Notes: generated from the letters alone by a model not told the origin. A stretch of 64,000 nt of DNA from [Bacteroides] pectinophilus (GCA_025146925.1 CP102260.1:2221389-2285388), one strand, 5' to 3'; shown: positions 25,715 through 35,390, counted from the stretch's first letter. Program-made: numbers and translations.

Positions 25715-26545
25715 TTAGTTAAAGTCTTCTCTCCTTGCAAATACAAGTTCTCTTACGATAGCCTGATATCCCTTGTAATTCCATATTATGTACAAAGAAG
25801 CTGACGCCAGTACTGCCGCCGTAACAAGCACAGGAACACTTGTAACACCATTCCACGACTCAGCAATCCTGCGGTATGCATACGGACAGGCATACGCAAT
25901 TATTATGGCAACCGATATGACAACTCCGTCATACAGAGCCTTCTTATTATGAATCCTCTTAAGATACATATACACAGTAAGCCCAAAGACCTCACCAACA
26001 GGTCTGAAAAGTGCCGTAATCACTGACAGCATAAATGCCTGTCCGGCTCCCACTCCCGCAAGCACAAGTGCAATTCCTCCAAATACCGCATCCATAACCA
26101 TTCTGTAGACAATTCTTCCAAAATAGTATCTGGCTGCATTAACACCTGCCGTATTAAGCAGAAATGAATCATCCGGAGTCATTGTAAATATCGTCGTGTT
26201 GGTTATCGTTCCGCATACCGTTGACAGGATAAAGAATATATACACTATTGTCAATCCCTGCTGGCGCGCTATAAGCGGACATGACATTGCAAGTATCTTC
26301 CACGGAAGCCATGCCACCGCAAACACAAACGCAGTCTTTTTGGCAAGCTCCCATACAAGAAGCGCAAGCTGGACGAACACTTCAAGTACCGTCTTAAGTA
26401 CATTGTCCTTGTGCGCATAAGGTTCATCCTTCATATGCTGCTTTATAAAATCAATTCTCAGCAGCATGTGTATCAGCATATTGCTGCCTTCCTGAAGCTT
26501 TATCACCCTGTCCGGAAACAAATCTCTAATTAATCTCATCATCAT
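25715..26545 (-). CDS. Polytopic membrane protein, ABC transporter permease-like
   Basis: 276 aa with about 6-7 membrane segments (for example FAVAWLPWKILAMSC, LTIVYIFFILSTVCG, VPVLVTAAVLASASLYI). The start is one of three consecutive ATG codons (26545/26542/26539) behind GGAGGAG; the first is used here. It overlaps the end of the ATPase gene by 20 nt, so it is the coupled membrane partner of that ATPase. The family is not recognised more precisely; substrate unknown. Confidence 0.7.
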   Translation of the reverse strand: MMMRLIRDLFPDRVIKLQEGSNMLIHMLLRIDFIKQHMKDEPYAHKDNVLKTVLEVFVQLALLVWELAKKTAFVFAVAWLPWKILAMSCPLIARQQGLTIVYIFFILSTVCGTITNTTIFTMTPDDSFLLNTAGVNAARYYFGRIVYRMVMDAVFGGIALVLAGVGAGQAFMLSVITALFRPVGEVFGLTVYMYLKRIHNKKALYDGVVISVAIIIAYACPYAYRRIAESWNGVTSVPVLVTAAVLASASLYIIWNYKGYQAIVRELVFARREDFN

Positions 26546-27194
26546 CTTCTCCTCCGGCAAGCAAGTCAATAACAGCCTGTCTTATCTCAGGTATCTCAAA
26601 ACTCTCATCAGTTACTGCATTGAGTTCACCATTATTAAGGACAATAACATCTCCTGACAATGACCTTGCAACATCCACATTACCGCTTGTCACAATTATG
26701 ATATGCTTATCTTTAAGTTCATCGATAATAGGCATCATATCATTAAAGAATTCCTCACTGCAATAATCAAATGGTGCATCGAGTGCTATTACATACGGCT
26801 TCTTTATCAGCACAACCGCCATCTGCAGGCGTTTTCTCGTCTCCTTGTCACACGCACCGATCAGATGGTCATACACTTCCTGCGGTACTCCCGCCTCTTC
26901 ACATGCCACATCCGCCTCTTCACTGCTGCACATATATCCGAGATATTCCCTCACCGTAAGATACGGCGGCAGTGTCGAATCTTCATGCACCATAATTGCA
27001 CTTCCGTCACCGGATATGTATATCTCTCCGCCATCAGGCCTGCACAATCCGGCAATACACTCACACAGAAGCGTCTTGCCTGAGCCATGCGCTCCTATTA
27101 CCGGATATACGCCGCCCTTGTCAAATGTGTAATTCGCATCAACAATCATCTCGATTTTATTGAATACTTTTTTCAAATTAGTTATCTGTAACAC
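26526..27194 (-). CDS. ABC transporter ATP-binding protein with degenerate catalytic motifs
   Basis: 222 aa. Walker A is intact (GAHGSGKT, about residues 33-40). The signature is weak (DKETRKRLQMA instead of LSGGQ) and Walker B reads VIALDAPF, so the catalytic Glu after the Asp is Ala. The switch His is also not evident (VTSGNVDVA). Such a protein may bind but hydrolyse ATP poorly and act as a gating or regulatory subunit. It is first of a three-gene set (ATPase, membrane partner, propeller). Confidence 0.85.
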   Translation of the reverse strand: MLQITNLKKVFNKIEMIVDANYTFDKGGVYPVIGAHGSGKTLLCECIAGLCRPDGGEIYISGDGSAIMVHEDSTLPPYLTVREYLGYMCSSEEADVACEEAGVPQEVYDHLIGACDKETRKRLQMAVVLIKKPYVIALDAPFDYCSEEFFNDMMPIIDELKDKHIIIVTSGNVDVARSLSGDVIVLNNGELNAVTDESFEIPEIRQAVIDLLAGGEDDDEIN

Positions 27195-27370
27195 AGCAAT
27201 CCCTCGTACATCTGTTATTTATAATATTTACATTCATCTTTGTAATATTTGTATCATTTTATTATAGTATAATACAAACAGCTTTGTAAACATGAAATCT
27301 TGTTCATTATATTGATAATCACTCATAATGTGTGATATAATTAACAATATTTGTGGAAATGAGGTTATTT

Positions 27371-28033
27371 ATGAGATTTAAGGATTTTGCCCGAAAGCAC
27401 TGGCGGATTTGGTATGTATCATATATTTTTATATATCTGCCATGGTTCTTTGCCATGGAGCATCTTGTAACAGATGCAACTCCCAACCTTCATATTATGC
27501 ACTCTTTTGTTGATGATATGATTCCATTCTGTGAATATTTTATTATTCCTTATGGCATATGGTTTGTGTACATAGCTGTATCATGCTTCTTCATGTACTT
27601 CAAAGGAACCGATGAAGAATACCGGCGCTTTGCATGGTCGCTTATAATCGGAATGTCCACATGCATGATTATATGTCTCATATATCCGAACGGAGTTGAC
27701 ATGCGTCCCGCTTCGCTTGAACACAACAATATATGTGCAAGGATAATCAAGCTGCTGTGGGCGACAGATACGTCAACGAATGTATTTCCAAGCATCCATG
27801 TATATAATTCACTCGCAACACATATAGGTCTTGTACGTTCCAAAGCGCTCGAGAACAACAAGGGACTTAAAGCTCTCTCCCTTGTTACATGCATACTCAT
27901 ATGTATGTCAACTCTCTTTCTTAAGCAGCATTCATTTATCGATGTACTTGGGGCATGCGTACTTATGACGATAATATATTACTTTATTTATGTACCTGCA
28001 GAAGAACGCCGGCTTTCGTTCAGGCGCGCTTAA
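27371..28033 (+). CDS. PAP2-superfamily membrane phosphatase
   Basis: About 220 aa with six membrane segments. The late motifs fit the PAP2/inositol-phosphorylceramide-synthase-like group: STNVFPSIHVYNS (about residues 136-148) and KQHSFIDVLG (about 182-191), giving the catalytic His pair. Substrate could be phosphatidate, undecaprenyl pyrophosphate or a phosphoinositol lipid. The ATG at 27371 has GAGG 6 nt upstream; an in-frame GTG at 27353 is less likely. Divergent from the ABC genes; ends at a bidirectional terminator. Confidence 0.85.
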   Translation: MRFKDFARKHWRIWYVSYIFIYLPWFFAMEHLVTDATPNLHIMHSFVDDMIPFCEYFIIPYGIWFVYIAVSCFFMYFKGTDEEYRRFAWSLIIGMSTCMIICLIYPNGVDMRPASLEHNNICARIIKLLWATDTSTNVFPSIHVYNSLATHIGLVRSKALENNKGLKALSLVTCILICMSTLFLKQHSFIDVLGACVLMTIIYYFIYVPAEERRLSFRRA

Positions 28034-28068
28034 GCGGTCTGAGACGCTAATATCAATTGAATACCTGC

Positions 28069-28129
28069 AAAAAGGCTGACAGCCCGACCGGTGATTGCAT
28101 CAATCCCGTTTCAGGCTGTCAGCCTTTTT
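28069..28129. terminator. Bidirectional terminator
   Basis: AAAAAGGCTGACAGCC and GGCTGTCAGCCTTTTT form a 16-bp stem around a 29-nt loop, with T runs on both strands. It serves the PAP2 gene (+) and kduD (-). Confidence 0.92.
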
Positions 28130-28164
28130 ATATACGCTTTTATGTACTTAAAGCTCCGGCATTA

Positions 28165-28929
28165 CTATCTTGCAAGCCATCCTCCATCAACAGCTATTGT
28201 AAATCCGTTAACATAATCAGAAGCAGCTGAAGCAAGCCATACTACAGTTCCCTGCATATCCTCCGGAGTTCCCCAGCGTCCGGCAGGAATTCTGCCAAGA
28301 ATCTCTTCGCTTCTATCCTCATCATTGCGAAGCTGTGCTGTATTGTTAGTAGCCATGTATCCCGGTGCAATTCCGTTAACATTAATATTGTACTTAGCCC
28401 ATTCATTAGCAAGTGCTCTTGTAAGTCCAAGTATCGCACTCTTACTTGCCGTATATGCAGGAACGCGGATACCTCCCTGATATGAAAGCATTGATGCAAC
28501 ATTTATAATCTTGCCGCCCTGACCCTGCTTAACATACTGCTTTGCAAATGCCTGTGAAAGGAAGAACACAACCTTCTGGTTAACACTCACAACCTGATCC
28601 CAGCTCTCCTCATCATACTCTATGGCATCTATTCTCTTGATAAGCCCTGCATTGTTAACAAGGATATCAACCCTGCCATATGCAGCGAGTGCCTCATCAA
28701 GGATTCTCTGTACAGGCTCTGTTGTAGAAAGGTCTGCTATAACCTCTGTAAATTCACCGCCAAATTCTTCTATCTTCTTCTTAGTATCTTCACATGAACG
28801 TCTTGCAACGCCAACTACCTTAGCCCCTGCCTGTCCGAGTGCTACAGCCATTCCCTGTCCAAGTCCTGTGTTGGCACCTGTTACAACGGCAACTTTTCCT
28901 TTGAGATTAAACATATCAAGTATCATCAT
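28165..28929 (-). CDS. kduD: 2-dehydro-3-deoxy-D-gluconate 5-dehydrogenase (SDR)
   Basis: 254 aa, the classic short-chain dehydrogenase length. NAD motif TGANTGLGQG (about residues 16-25), NNAG, catalytic Ser in NVASMLSY (about 143) and Tyr/Lys in YTASK (about 157-161). N-terminal FNLKGKVAVVTGANTGLG, IADLSTTEPVQRI and the C-terminal GFTIAVDGGWLAR fit KduD, which acts in breakdown of pectin-derived hexuronates. GGGAGGAG precedes the ATG at 28929. No other pectin gene is in the window. Confidence 0.85.
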   Translation of the reverse strand: MMILDMFNLKGKVAVVTGANTGLGQGMAVALGQAGAKVVGVARRSCEDTKKKIEEFGGEFTEVIADLSTTEPVQRILDEALAAYGRVDILVNNAGLIKRIDAIEYDEESWDQVVSVNQKVVFFLSQAFAKQYVKQGQGGKIINVASMLSYQGGIRVPAYTASKSAILGLTRALANEWAKYNINVNGIAPGYMATNNTAQLRNDEDRSEEILGRIPAGRWGTPEDMQGTVVWLASAASDYVNGFTIAVDGGWLAR

Positions 28930-28990
28930 TATTCTCCTCCCTTTTGATTGTCTAATGATATCTATGTGATTCAATGCTGTTTACGCAGCA

Positions 28991-30022
28991 TTAATTGAAT
29001 CCTATTATTCTGTTCATGATTCTGTATCCTCTTGAAGATACTGCACGTCCGACCTTGCCCGGAAGGTTGACTGTCCACCCGAGAATGCTGTAACGCAGCT
29101 TTCTGTACAGTTTCTCATCCTTCCTTCTGGCATACTGCCACAGCTCTTCCTTCTTGGCAAGAAGCTTATCATCCTTAGATATGATAAGCATTATCGAAGA
29201 CACTTCCATCATTATTCTTAAATACTTTATCATATAATTAAGGCATTTGTCATTGTCTGTTATGTCAAATGAGAAATAATCCAGCATAATCTTAGTGACC
29301 CTTATCTGCTGGTCTATACGCTTTATCATTATCTGCTCATTAACGGACTGATCCTCTCTCCCGATAAAATATCTGTAAAAATTCGTATCAAGATAATACA
29401 TATTCTTAACGCTCGGAAGCGGCTCAAACACAAATATGTTATCCACATAAAATGTATGCTTCGGGAGCTGTAATCCACAATCTTTAAGAAGCTGTGTCCT
29501 GTATATTACCGAATGCATAAGTATATACTGGTCAAGCTTAAAATGTCCTATCTCATCCCATGTGAACATTCTGTCCTTAGGAAATACATTCTCGTATCTT
29601 ATAACCTTCTTATGCTTTGCACCAACCTTGTCATAAACATAATTGCATACAAGCATATCAAGCTCATCATCCCCCTCAGATGCCTTCCTGTCAAGCTCCT
29701 TAAGCGTTGCAAGCACTCTCTTATAGCTCTTTGCATCAACCCAGTCATCGCTGTCAACAACCTTGAAGAACTTGCCGGTTGAATTCTTAAGGCCGGTATT
29801 AACAGCCTCACCATGACCGCCGTTCTCCTGATGTACGGCCTTGATGATGCCGGGATACTTTGCAGCGTAATCATCTGCAATCTGTGCTGTATTATCCTTC
29901 ACAGAACCATCATCAACAATTATAATCTCGACATCATCACCTCCCGCAAGAAGTGATTTGATGCATTTGTCCATGTAAGCTGCTGAATTGTAGCATGGTA
30001 TCGCCACTGATAAAATCTTCAT
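28991..30022 (-). CDS. Family 2 glycosyltransferase
   Basis: 343 aa with a GT-A fold: IPCYNSA (residues 8-14), VDDGS (about 37-41), and the metal-binding DSDDW (about 94-98). The C-terminal half is helical and basic, ending in VSSRGYRIMNRIIGFN, with a likely membrane-associated helix. It transfers a sugar to a surface glycan or lipid; donor and acceptor unknown. It follows the CPBP protease by about 25 nt and is followed by kduD after 61 nt. Confidence 0.9.
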   Translation of the reverse strand: MKILSVAIPCYNSAAYMDKCIKSLLAGGDDVEIIIVDDGSVKDNTAQIADDYAAKYPGIIKAVHQENGGHGEAVNTGLKNSTGKFFKVVDSDDWVDAKSYKRVLATLKELDRKASEGDDELDMLVCNYVYDKVGAKHKKVIRYENVFPKDRMFTWDEIGHFKLDQYILMHSVIYRTQLLKDCGLQLPKHTFYVDNIFVFEPLPSVKNMYYLDTNFYRYFIGREDQSVNEQIMIKRIDQQIRVTKIMLDYFSFDITDNDKCLNYMIKYLRIMMEVSSIMLIISKDDKLLAKKEELWQYARRKDEKLYRKLRYSILGWTVNLPGKVGRAVSSRGYRIMNRIIGFN

Positions 30023-30046
30023 TCCAATTACCGTTCCCTTCCGCTA

Positions 30047-30694
30047 TTATAACTTTATTAAAATAGTTATAAGATTGGCAGCCATATGCATCGCAACCGG
30101 TGCCAATATTGTATTACGCCTGTCATACAATACCGCAAATACAATTCCCATAATAAATCCATACACAAGCTGTAGTACGCTTGCATGCCCCACCGCAAAA
30201 AACAGTGCTGATACTATTATCGCAGTGTGTCCCCTGAATACACACTTCATCCTTCTGTACATCAGCGCCCTGAATAAAAGTTCTTCAACCACCGGTGCAA
30301 ATATTACAGATGAGACTATTGTAACAGCAATATTCTGTCTGTACACAGTCTGTATTCCTTCAAATCCGGGATCTGCCGATGCAAGCATTCCTGCTGCCCA
30401 CGTTGCAGCCGCACCTATTATTGCGCCTGCTGCAAACGGAATTATCAAATCCCTGACCGCATCTTTTTTCCATTCAAATACAAACTTAAGCATGCATTCC
30501 CTGTGCAGCATAAAAATCAGCACCGGAATCATTATTATCTGTCCGGCAAGCCCTGCCGTAACAGAGCTGCTGTCTGTTCTTCCTGTAACATACGGCACTA
30601 TCGCCGTAACAAATTCCATAACAATCAGATATATAATATACGGGAATAATGCTTCCCATACCCAGACCGTATTTTTCCTTTTATTATCACACAT
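30047..30694 (-). CDS. CPBP-family intramembrane glutamic endopeptidase
   Basis: About 215 aa, polytopic. CPBP/Abi signatures: EELLFRALMYRRM (about residues 130-142), FAVGHAS (about 163-169) and HMAAN near the end. Members process prenylated-type or bacteriocin-related substrates and may give self-protection. The frame is open to a TTG at 30730 that overlaps the kinase stop; ATG 30694 (MCDNKRKN) is chosen because a TM segment follows soon after. Probably cotranscribed with the two-component genes. Confidence 0.82.
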   Translation of the reverse strand: MCDNKRKNTVWVWEALFPYIIYLIVMEFVTAIVPYVTGRTDSSSVTAGLAGQIIMIPVLIFMLHRECMLKFVFEWKKDAVRDLIIPFAAGAIIGAAATWAAGMLASADPGFEGIQTVYRQNIAVTIVSSVIFAPVVEELLFRALMYRRMKCVFRGHTAIIVSALFFAVGHASVLQLVYGFIMGIVFAVLYDRRNTILAPVAMHMAANLITILIKL

Positions 30695-30726
30695 GTCTTT
30701 TATTATACTTCCTGTCACATTAACAG

Positions 30727-32106
30727 TCAACCGCGCATAATTACCGTTATTCTCGTTCCTATATCTTTGCGGCTCAGCACATCAAAATATCCGCCGTGCC
30801 TGTCAATAATCCATTTGGCGATTGACAGCCCCAGCCCGCTTCCCTGGGCTTTGCTGTATCTTGCATTATCAGCCCTGTAAAACCTTTCAAACACATGCTT
30901 TACATCCTCGCTGCTCATTCCGATTCCGTTATCCTGAACATAAAGCATCGGTCTGCCGTCATCATTATATCCGCATCCCAGTGTAATCCCGTCACCCTTG
31001 TCAGTATACTTTGCAGCATTATCAACAAGTATTCTTACAGCCTGTTTAAGCATAGCCTCATCAGCATCAGCCTCAATATTCCCGCTGCTTTTGAATTCAT
31101 ATGTATGATTCCCGTCTATCATAAGAGATTCCTCATACACTTCCTTCATAACCTCATTAATGCTGATATGCTCTATATTGACCGGCTGCCTTCCGCTATC
31201 TCCTCTCGCAAGGAACAGAAGCTGCTCAACAAGTTCGTTCATATGTGACGATTCCTTACGTATCGCCGTTATTGACTCCTCAAGAATCTTAGGGTCATCC
31301 TTTCCCCATCTGTCAAGCATGTCAGCATAGCCCTTTATTACTGCTATAGGTGTTCTCAGTTCATGTGATGCATCCGATACAAAACGTACCTGCTGCCTGT
31401 ATGAATCCCTCAGCCTGTCAATCATTGAATTGATGGCAGCCTCAAGTCCCTTTAACTCGCTGTCATTTGTCACAAGCTTCCCCTGCGGTCCGTCAGGCGT
31501 TATGCGCGATATGGCATTCTCCAGATCATGTATTCTCGTCTCATCAAATGGCATAGTACTTATCTTGAATGCATCTTCTGATATCTCATTAAGCGGCTTC
31601 AGCCTTTTTCTTATAGGACGTATTCCCGTAACAGCATATACAGCAAGTCCGATAAGCTGCCATATATTGAGTACAGTCCACATCCATATGAACATTCTCG
31701 CAACAAACGTAATATCCGTTGTTTTTGTCAGACTCCCCGAATACAGTTCATACTCAGCCGTTCTGTCGCGCAGGTTAACGCGCAGCAGATATCCGTCTGC
31801 AGGCATGTTATATGCTGCCCCCGCATCCCTGTTAAGCCTCGCTTCGTATACTAATGTATACTGCTGCTTATCATATGATACATTACGTGTCACAGCAGGC
31901 ACTCCCACAGGTGCATACACATACATTGCTTCAGGCAGCCCACGTCCCCATGCAGTCCTGTTCATATATATGACTGACAGCACAACAAGCGTAACCGCAA
32001 ATATAATGTTAAACCCTGCAATTCTTCCCACAAGCTTCACAATCCACATAATATGCAGATTGCGCGCTGTCGAACCGAGTTTTTTTGATTTTCTGTCACC
32101 CTTCAT
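30727..32106 (-). CDS. Sensor histidine kinase
   Basis: 459 aa: TM1 (about 25-47), an extracytoplasmic sensor of about 80 residues, TM2 (about 130-155), HAMP-like linker, HisKA with His in FVSDASHELRTP (about 233-244), and HATPase with N-box RILVDNAAKY, G1 DNGIGM and G2 GSGLGLSIAKWI. All catalytic boxes are intact. The ATG at 32106 is used; a TTG two codons earlier is also in frame. It follows its response regulator by 30 nt. The signal is unknown. Confidence 0.93.
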   Translation of the reverse strand: MKGDRKSKKLGSTARNLHIMWIVKLVGRIAGFNIIFAVTLVVLSVIYMNRTAWGRGLPEAMYVYAPVGVPAVTRNVSYDKQQYTLVYEARLNRDAGAAYNMPADGYLLRVNLRDRTAEYELYSGSLTKTTDITFVARMFIWMWTVLNIWQLIGLAVYAVTGIRPIRKRLKPLNEISEDAFKISTMPFDETRIHDLENAISRITPDGPQGKLVTNDSELKGLEAAINSMIDRLRDSYRQQVRFVSDASHELRTPIAVIKGYADMLDRWGKDDPKILEESITAIRKESSHMNELVEQLLFLARGDSGRQPVNIEHISINEVMKEVYEESLMIDGNHTYEFKSSGNIEADADEAMLKQAVRILVDNAAKYTDKGDGITLGCGYNDDGRPMLYVQDNGIGMSSEDVKHVFERFYRADNARYSKAQGSGLGLSIAKWIIDRHGGYFDVLSRKDIGTRITVIMRG

Positions 32107-32136
32107 AGCCAAGCCCCATTCTTATGACATCTTCAG

Positions 32137-32859
32137 TCAGTGTGACCTTATAACATAACCCACACCTCTTACAGTCTGTATCAGCTTAATTCCAAACGCA
32201 TCATCAATCTTGCTTCTCAGATATCTGACATATACGTCTACGATGTTAGTCTCTCCTACATAATCATAACCGCACACCTTATCAAGGAGTGTCTCTCTCG
32301 ACAGGACTATATCCATATTCTCAAGAAGTGTCTGCAGCATTGCAAATTCTCTCTGCGTCAGTTCAACATTATTGCAGTCAACAGTTACAATATGCTGTTT
32401 CTTATCAAGCTTCACGCGTCCGTCACCATTAGCAAGAACCGCAGCTTCTTTTACATCATCAGCACTCCTGCCGTCAGTTCCCGCACCGTCAGCCATGCTG
32501 CTCTTCTTAAGTGCACGCCTGATTCTCGCAAGCAATTCCTCTATTGCAAATGGTTTTGTAATATAATCATCTGCCCCGGCATCAAGTCCCGATACCTTGT
32601 CCATGACCGCATCCCTTGCTGTAAGCATTATAACAGGCAAATTGGAGGTTCTGCGCAATCTGCGCAGGACCTCCAATCCATTAAGTTCAGGCAGCATGAC
32701 ATCAAGCAGTACAAGATCACATTCTCCGGACTGTGCTGTCTCAAGACCGCTTCTTCCGTTATCTGCCTTGCATGTCGTATATCCCTCATGCATCAGCTCC
32801 AATTCCAGAAATCTTGCAATCTGTTCCTCATCCTCAACGATCAGAATTGTTGCCGCCAT
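32137..32859 (-). CDS. OmpR/PhoB-family response regulator
   Basis: 240 aa. Receiver domain 1-120 with acidic pair EDEEQ, phosphorylation Asp in LVLLDVMLPELNG (about residue 53), T in MLTARD and K in YITKPF. Linker of about 30 residues, then a winged-helix domain (LTQREFAMLQTL, YVRYLRSKI, RGVGYVIRSH). The cognate kinase gene follows directly. Its start lies inside the end of the upstream UBA-like gene (26-nt overlap). Confidence 0.95.
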   Translation of the reverse strand: MAATILIVEDEEQIARFLELELMHEGYTTCKADNGRSGLETAQSGECDLVLLDVMLPELNGLEVLRRLRRTSNLPVIMLTARDAVMDKVSGLDAGADDYITKPFAIEELLARIRRALKKSSMADGAGTDGRSADDVKEAAVLANGDGRVKLDKKQHIVTVDCNNVELTQREFAMLQTLLENMDIVLSRETLLDKVCGYDYVGETNIVDVYVRYLRSKIDDAFGIKLIQTVRGVGYVIRSH

Positions 32860-33418
32860 TGAATATATCCTCCCTTATATCGTCAGCCTTATCCGCTGCT
32901 TTGTCCATAAAGTCATTCACGCTGTCAACAGTGCTGTCCTTGATATCCTTGCCCTGAATCGAATATCTGAAACCCATGAAAAGACCTATAAGCATAACAA
33001 TGACAACCGGCCAGAAGCCTACTACAAGCAGAATGACAAATACCGTTATCGGGAGTCTTATCATCTGTGATCCTGTCTTTTCGGCACATAAATAGTTCTC
33101 ATTGCCCTTGCGCAGCGTATCGGCGCACCATCTGAAGAAAGCATTTATATAGTCGGAAAATGTCTTCTTATCAGCTGATGACTGCGTATTCTGGTAATCT
33201 CTGTACTGCTGCGCATACTGTGTCATCGGCGGGTTAGGTGCCTGTGTAGAGTAATGCGTTTCCTCCGGAGCCTTAACCTTACCAAGCTTTTCAAGATAAA
33301 CAACTGCATCAAGCATATCCCACCCGCAGGCATCCAGCGCCGCTTTTGCATCCTCATAGGTTACTCCGGTCTTTTCCCTGAGTTTTTCAACTTTGTCCAT
33401 TCTTTCCATGTCATCCAT
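32834..33418 (-). CDS. UBA-like domain membrane protein (DUF4342-like)
   Basis: 194 aa from the ATG at 33418. Residues about 5-45 (VEKLREKTGVTYEDAKAALDACGWDMLDAVVYL) match the UBA/EF-Ts-N-like three-helix domain found in some Firmicute membrane proteins. A proline/glutamine linker, then two close TM segments (about 130-165) and an acidic tail (DKAADKADDIREDIF) follow. The frame extends to 33520, but the extra residues come from a repeat-like sequence, and AATGGAGA stands just before 33418. It overlaps the response-regulator start, so it is likely the first gene of that operon. Confidence 0.75.
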   Translation of the reverse strand: MDDMERMDKVEKLREKTGVTYEDAKAALDACGWDMLDAVVYLEKLGKVKAPEETHYSTQAPNPPMTQYAQQYRDYQNTQSSADKKTFSDYINAFFRWCADTLRKGNENYLCAEKTGSQMIRLPITVFVILLVVGFWPVVIVMLIGLFMGFRYSIQGKDIKDSTVDSVNDFMDKAADKADDIREDIFNGGNNSDR

Positions 33419-33423
33419 ATTAA

Positions 33424-33438
33424 TCTCCATTCCGCAGG
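33424..33438 (-). repeat. 15-mer repeat carrying a ribosome site
   Basis: CCTGCGGAATGGAGA on the minus strand, 5 nt before the 33418 ATG. The identical 15-mer occurs at 50125-50139 and 50264-50278, and a shorter form stands before truA. An imperfect hairpin (GTCAG...CTGAC with inner GGAAG...CTTCC) lies directly upstream. Confidence 0.6.
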
Positions 33439-33623
33439 TGTCAGAGTTCCGGAAGTTTCTCTCAATCTTCCAGCCTGACATTATGTCCGCCTGCATATTT
33501 TTAATCATTTCTGCATCCATGTCTTATTGGTTCTTCTGAATGTATCTATATAATAAATTCATAAGATTAAGATAAAAATGTGAAAAAGATTAAAAACAGA
33601 TTAAAAATTAATACATAAATTAA

Positions 33624-35390
33624 TTACATTCTCTCAGGAGTCCTGATTCCAAGGAGGTCAAGGCAGCATTCAAGGACATTACGTGTAAGTCCGAGAAGTG
33701 CAATGTAGCCCTGCTTCTTCTTTTCGTCAGTCTCTGCAAGAATCATCGTATCATGATAGAATCCGCCAAATGCATCCGCTACCTCATAGATGAACTGGCA
33801 GAGCTTATGCGGTGCATTGTCCTTATATGCGCTTTCAAACACCTCATTAAACTTAACAAGTGAAAGCATAAGCTTTTTCTCACTTGCATTCTTAGCCGTA
33901 TCAATGCTGCACTCCTCAGGTCTGCCGCCATTCTCGGCATATTTGTTGAAGATTGACTTGATTCTTACAACTGTGTAGAGGATATATGGACCTGTATTAC
34001 CCTCAAATGAAGTAAATCTGTCAATATCAAATACATAATCCTTAGATGCCTGATTAGACAGATCGCCATACTTAAGCGCTGCAAGTCCTACAATCTTAGC
34101 TGTGTTCTTTGCTTCTTCTTCACTCATCGAACGGTTTTCAGAAGACTTCTCATATACAGCCTTGTCAATATCTTCAATAAGATACTGAAGACGCATAACG
34201 CCGCCGGATCTTGTCTTGAAAGGCTTGCCATCCTTGCCGTTCATTGTACCGAAGCCAAGGAACGTCATATCTGCATCCTGCGGTACTATTCCTGCCTTCT
34301 TTGCAGTTCTGAATACCTGTGTAAAATGAAGCTCCTGTCTCTTATCAGCAAGATAAATGTATGCATCAGGGCTGTAAAGCTTCTCTCTCTCAACAAGTGT
34401 TGCAAGGTCTGAGGTCGCATAAAGTGCCGCACCGTCTGACTTACGGACGATACATGGAGGAAGCTCCTTCGTATCAGTCTCCTCCTGAATATCTACAACA
34501 ATTGCTCCCTGGCTCTCATGTGCAATGCCATCATCAATCATCTTCTGAATCATATCCGGAATATATGGCTGCGCATCACTCTCTCCTTTCCAGAGGTCAA
34601 ATGTAACATCAAGATTATCGTAATTCTTCTTAAGGTCTGCCTTGGAAACAGCCATTATGTGATTCCATATTGCAGTACATGCAGGGTCACCATTCTGCAG
34701 CTTTGCCGTTGCAAGATGTGCTCTCTCCATGAATGCAGGGTCTTCCTTGGATTTGGCACTAGCTGCAGGATATATCTCCTCAAGTTCTGATATTGTAAAT
34801 GGTGCCTCCTTCGGATATTCGCCCTTGTAATTCTCATCAAAATATACAAGCTCCGGCTTTCTGTCGCGAAGCTCTTCTATAATAAGACCCATCTGAAGTC
34901 CCCAGTCTCCAAGGTGGACATCGCCGATTACCTTATTACCTGCAAAGCGCTGTATTCTCTTAATACTCTCACCGATTACCGCTGAACGCAGATGCCCTAC
35001 ATGAAGAGGCTTGGCTGCATTGGCTCCGCCGTAATCAACAATAACCGTCTTCTCTTTACCTGCATTGGAATAGCCGTATTTGTCATCCTTTGCCATATCA
35101 GCAAGATAATTCTTAAGAAATTCCCCACCAAGTGACAGATTGATAAAGCCCGGCTTAACACTCTCAACCTTCTCAAATACTTCACTGCCTGCAAGCTTTG
35201 CAGCTACATCATCCGCTATCATAAACGGAGCCTTCTTATATGCCTTGGCTGCTGCCATCGCTCCGTTACACTGGTACTCGCACAGATCCGGACGGTTAGA
35301 TACGGTTACTTTCGCATACTGCTCGTCATAGCCGCATTCCGCAAATGCTTTCTTAAGCTCGTCCGTTAAAAGTTCAACTACTGTTTTCAT
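33624..35390 (-). CDS. argS: Arginyl-tRNA synthetase
   Basis: 588 aa, class I synthetase. N-terminal Add1 domain (about 1-110), HIGH-like motif HVGHLRSAVIG (about 133-143) in the catalytic core, and a C-terminal anticodon-binding DALR domain ending LLGIRTPERM. A canonical KMSKS is replaced by a KTRSGG-type loop (GKPFKTRSGGVM), normal for this ArgRS subgroup. Start MKTVVELL at 35390. Apparently monocistronic. Confidence 0.97.
   Translation of the reverse strand: MKTVVELLTDELKKAFAECGYDEQYAKVTVSNRPDLCEYQCNGAMAAAKAYKKAPFMIADDVAAKLAGSEVFEKVESVKPGFINLSLGGEFLKNYLADMAKDDKYGYSNAGKEKTVIVDYGGANAAKPLHVGHLRSAVIGESIKRIQRFAGNKVIGDVHLGDWGLQMGLIIEELRDRKPELVYFDENYKGEYPKEAPFTISELEEIYPAASAKSKEDPAFMERAHLATAKLQNGDPACTAIWNHIMAVSKADLKKNYDNLDVTFDLWKGESDAQPYIPDMIQKMIDDGIAHESQGAIVVDIQEETDTKELPPCIVRKSDGAALYATSDLATLVEREKLYSPDAYIYLADKRQELHFTQVFRTAKKAGIVPQDADMTFLGFGTMNGKDGKPFKTRSGGVMRLQYLIEDIDKAVYEKSSENRSMSEEEAKNTAKIVGLAALKYGDLSNQASKDYVFDIDRFTSFEGNTGPYILYTVVRIKSIFNKYAENGGRPEECSIDTAKNASEKKLMLSLVKFNEVFESAYKDNAPHKLCQFIYEVADAFGGFYHDTMILAETDEKKKQGYIALLGLTRNVLECCLDLLGIRTPERM

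Noticed and set aside
30075-30740. Plus-strand open frame of 221 codons opposite the CPBP gene
   Set aside because: Mirror of a Ala/Ile-rich membrane-protein gene; low-complexity and no start signals.
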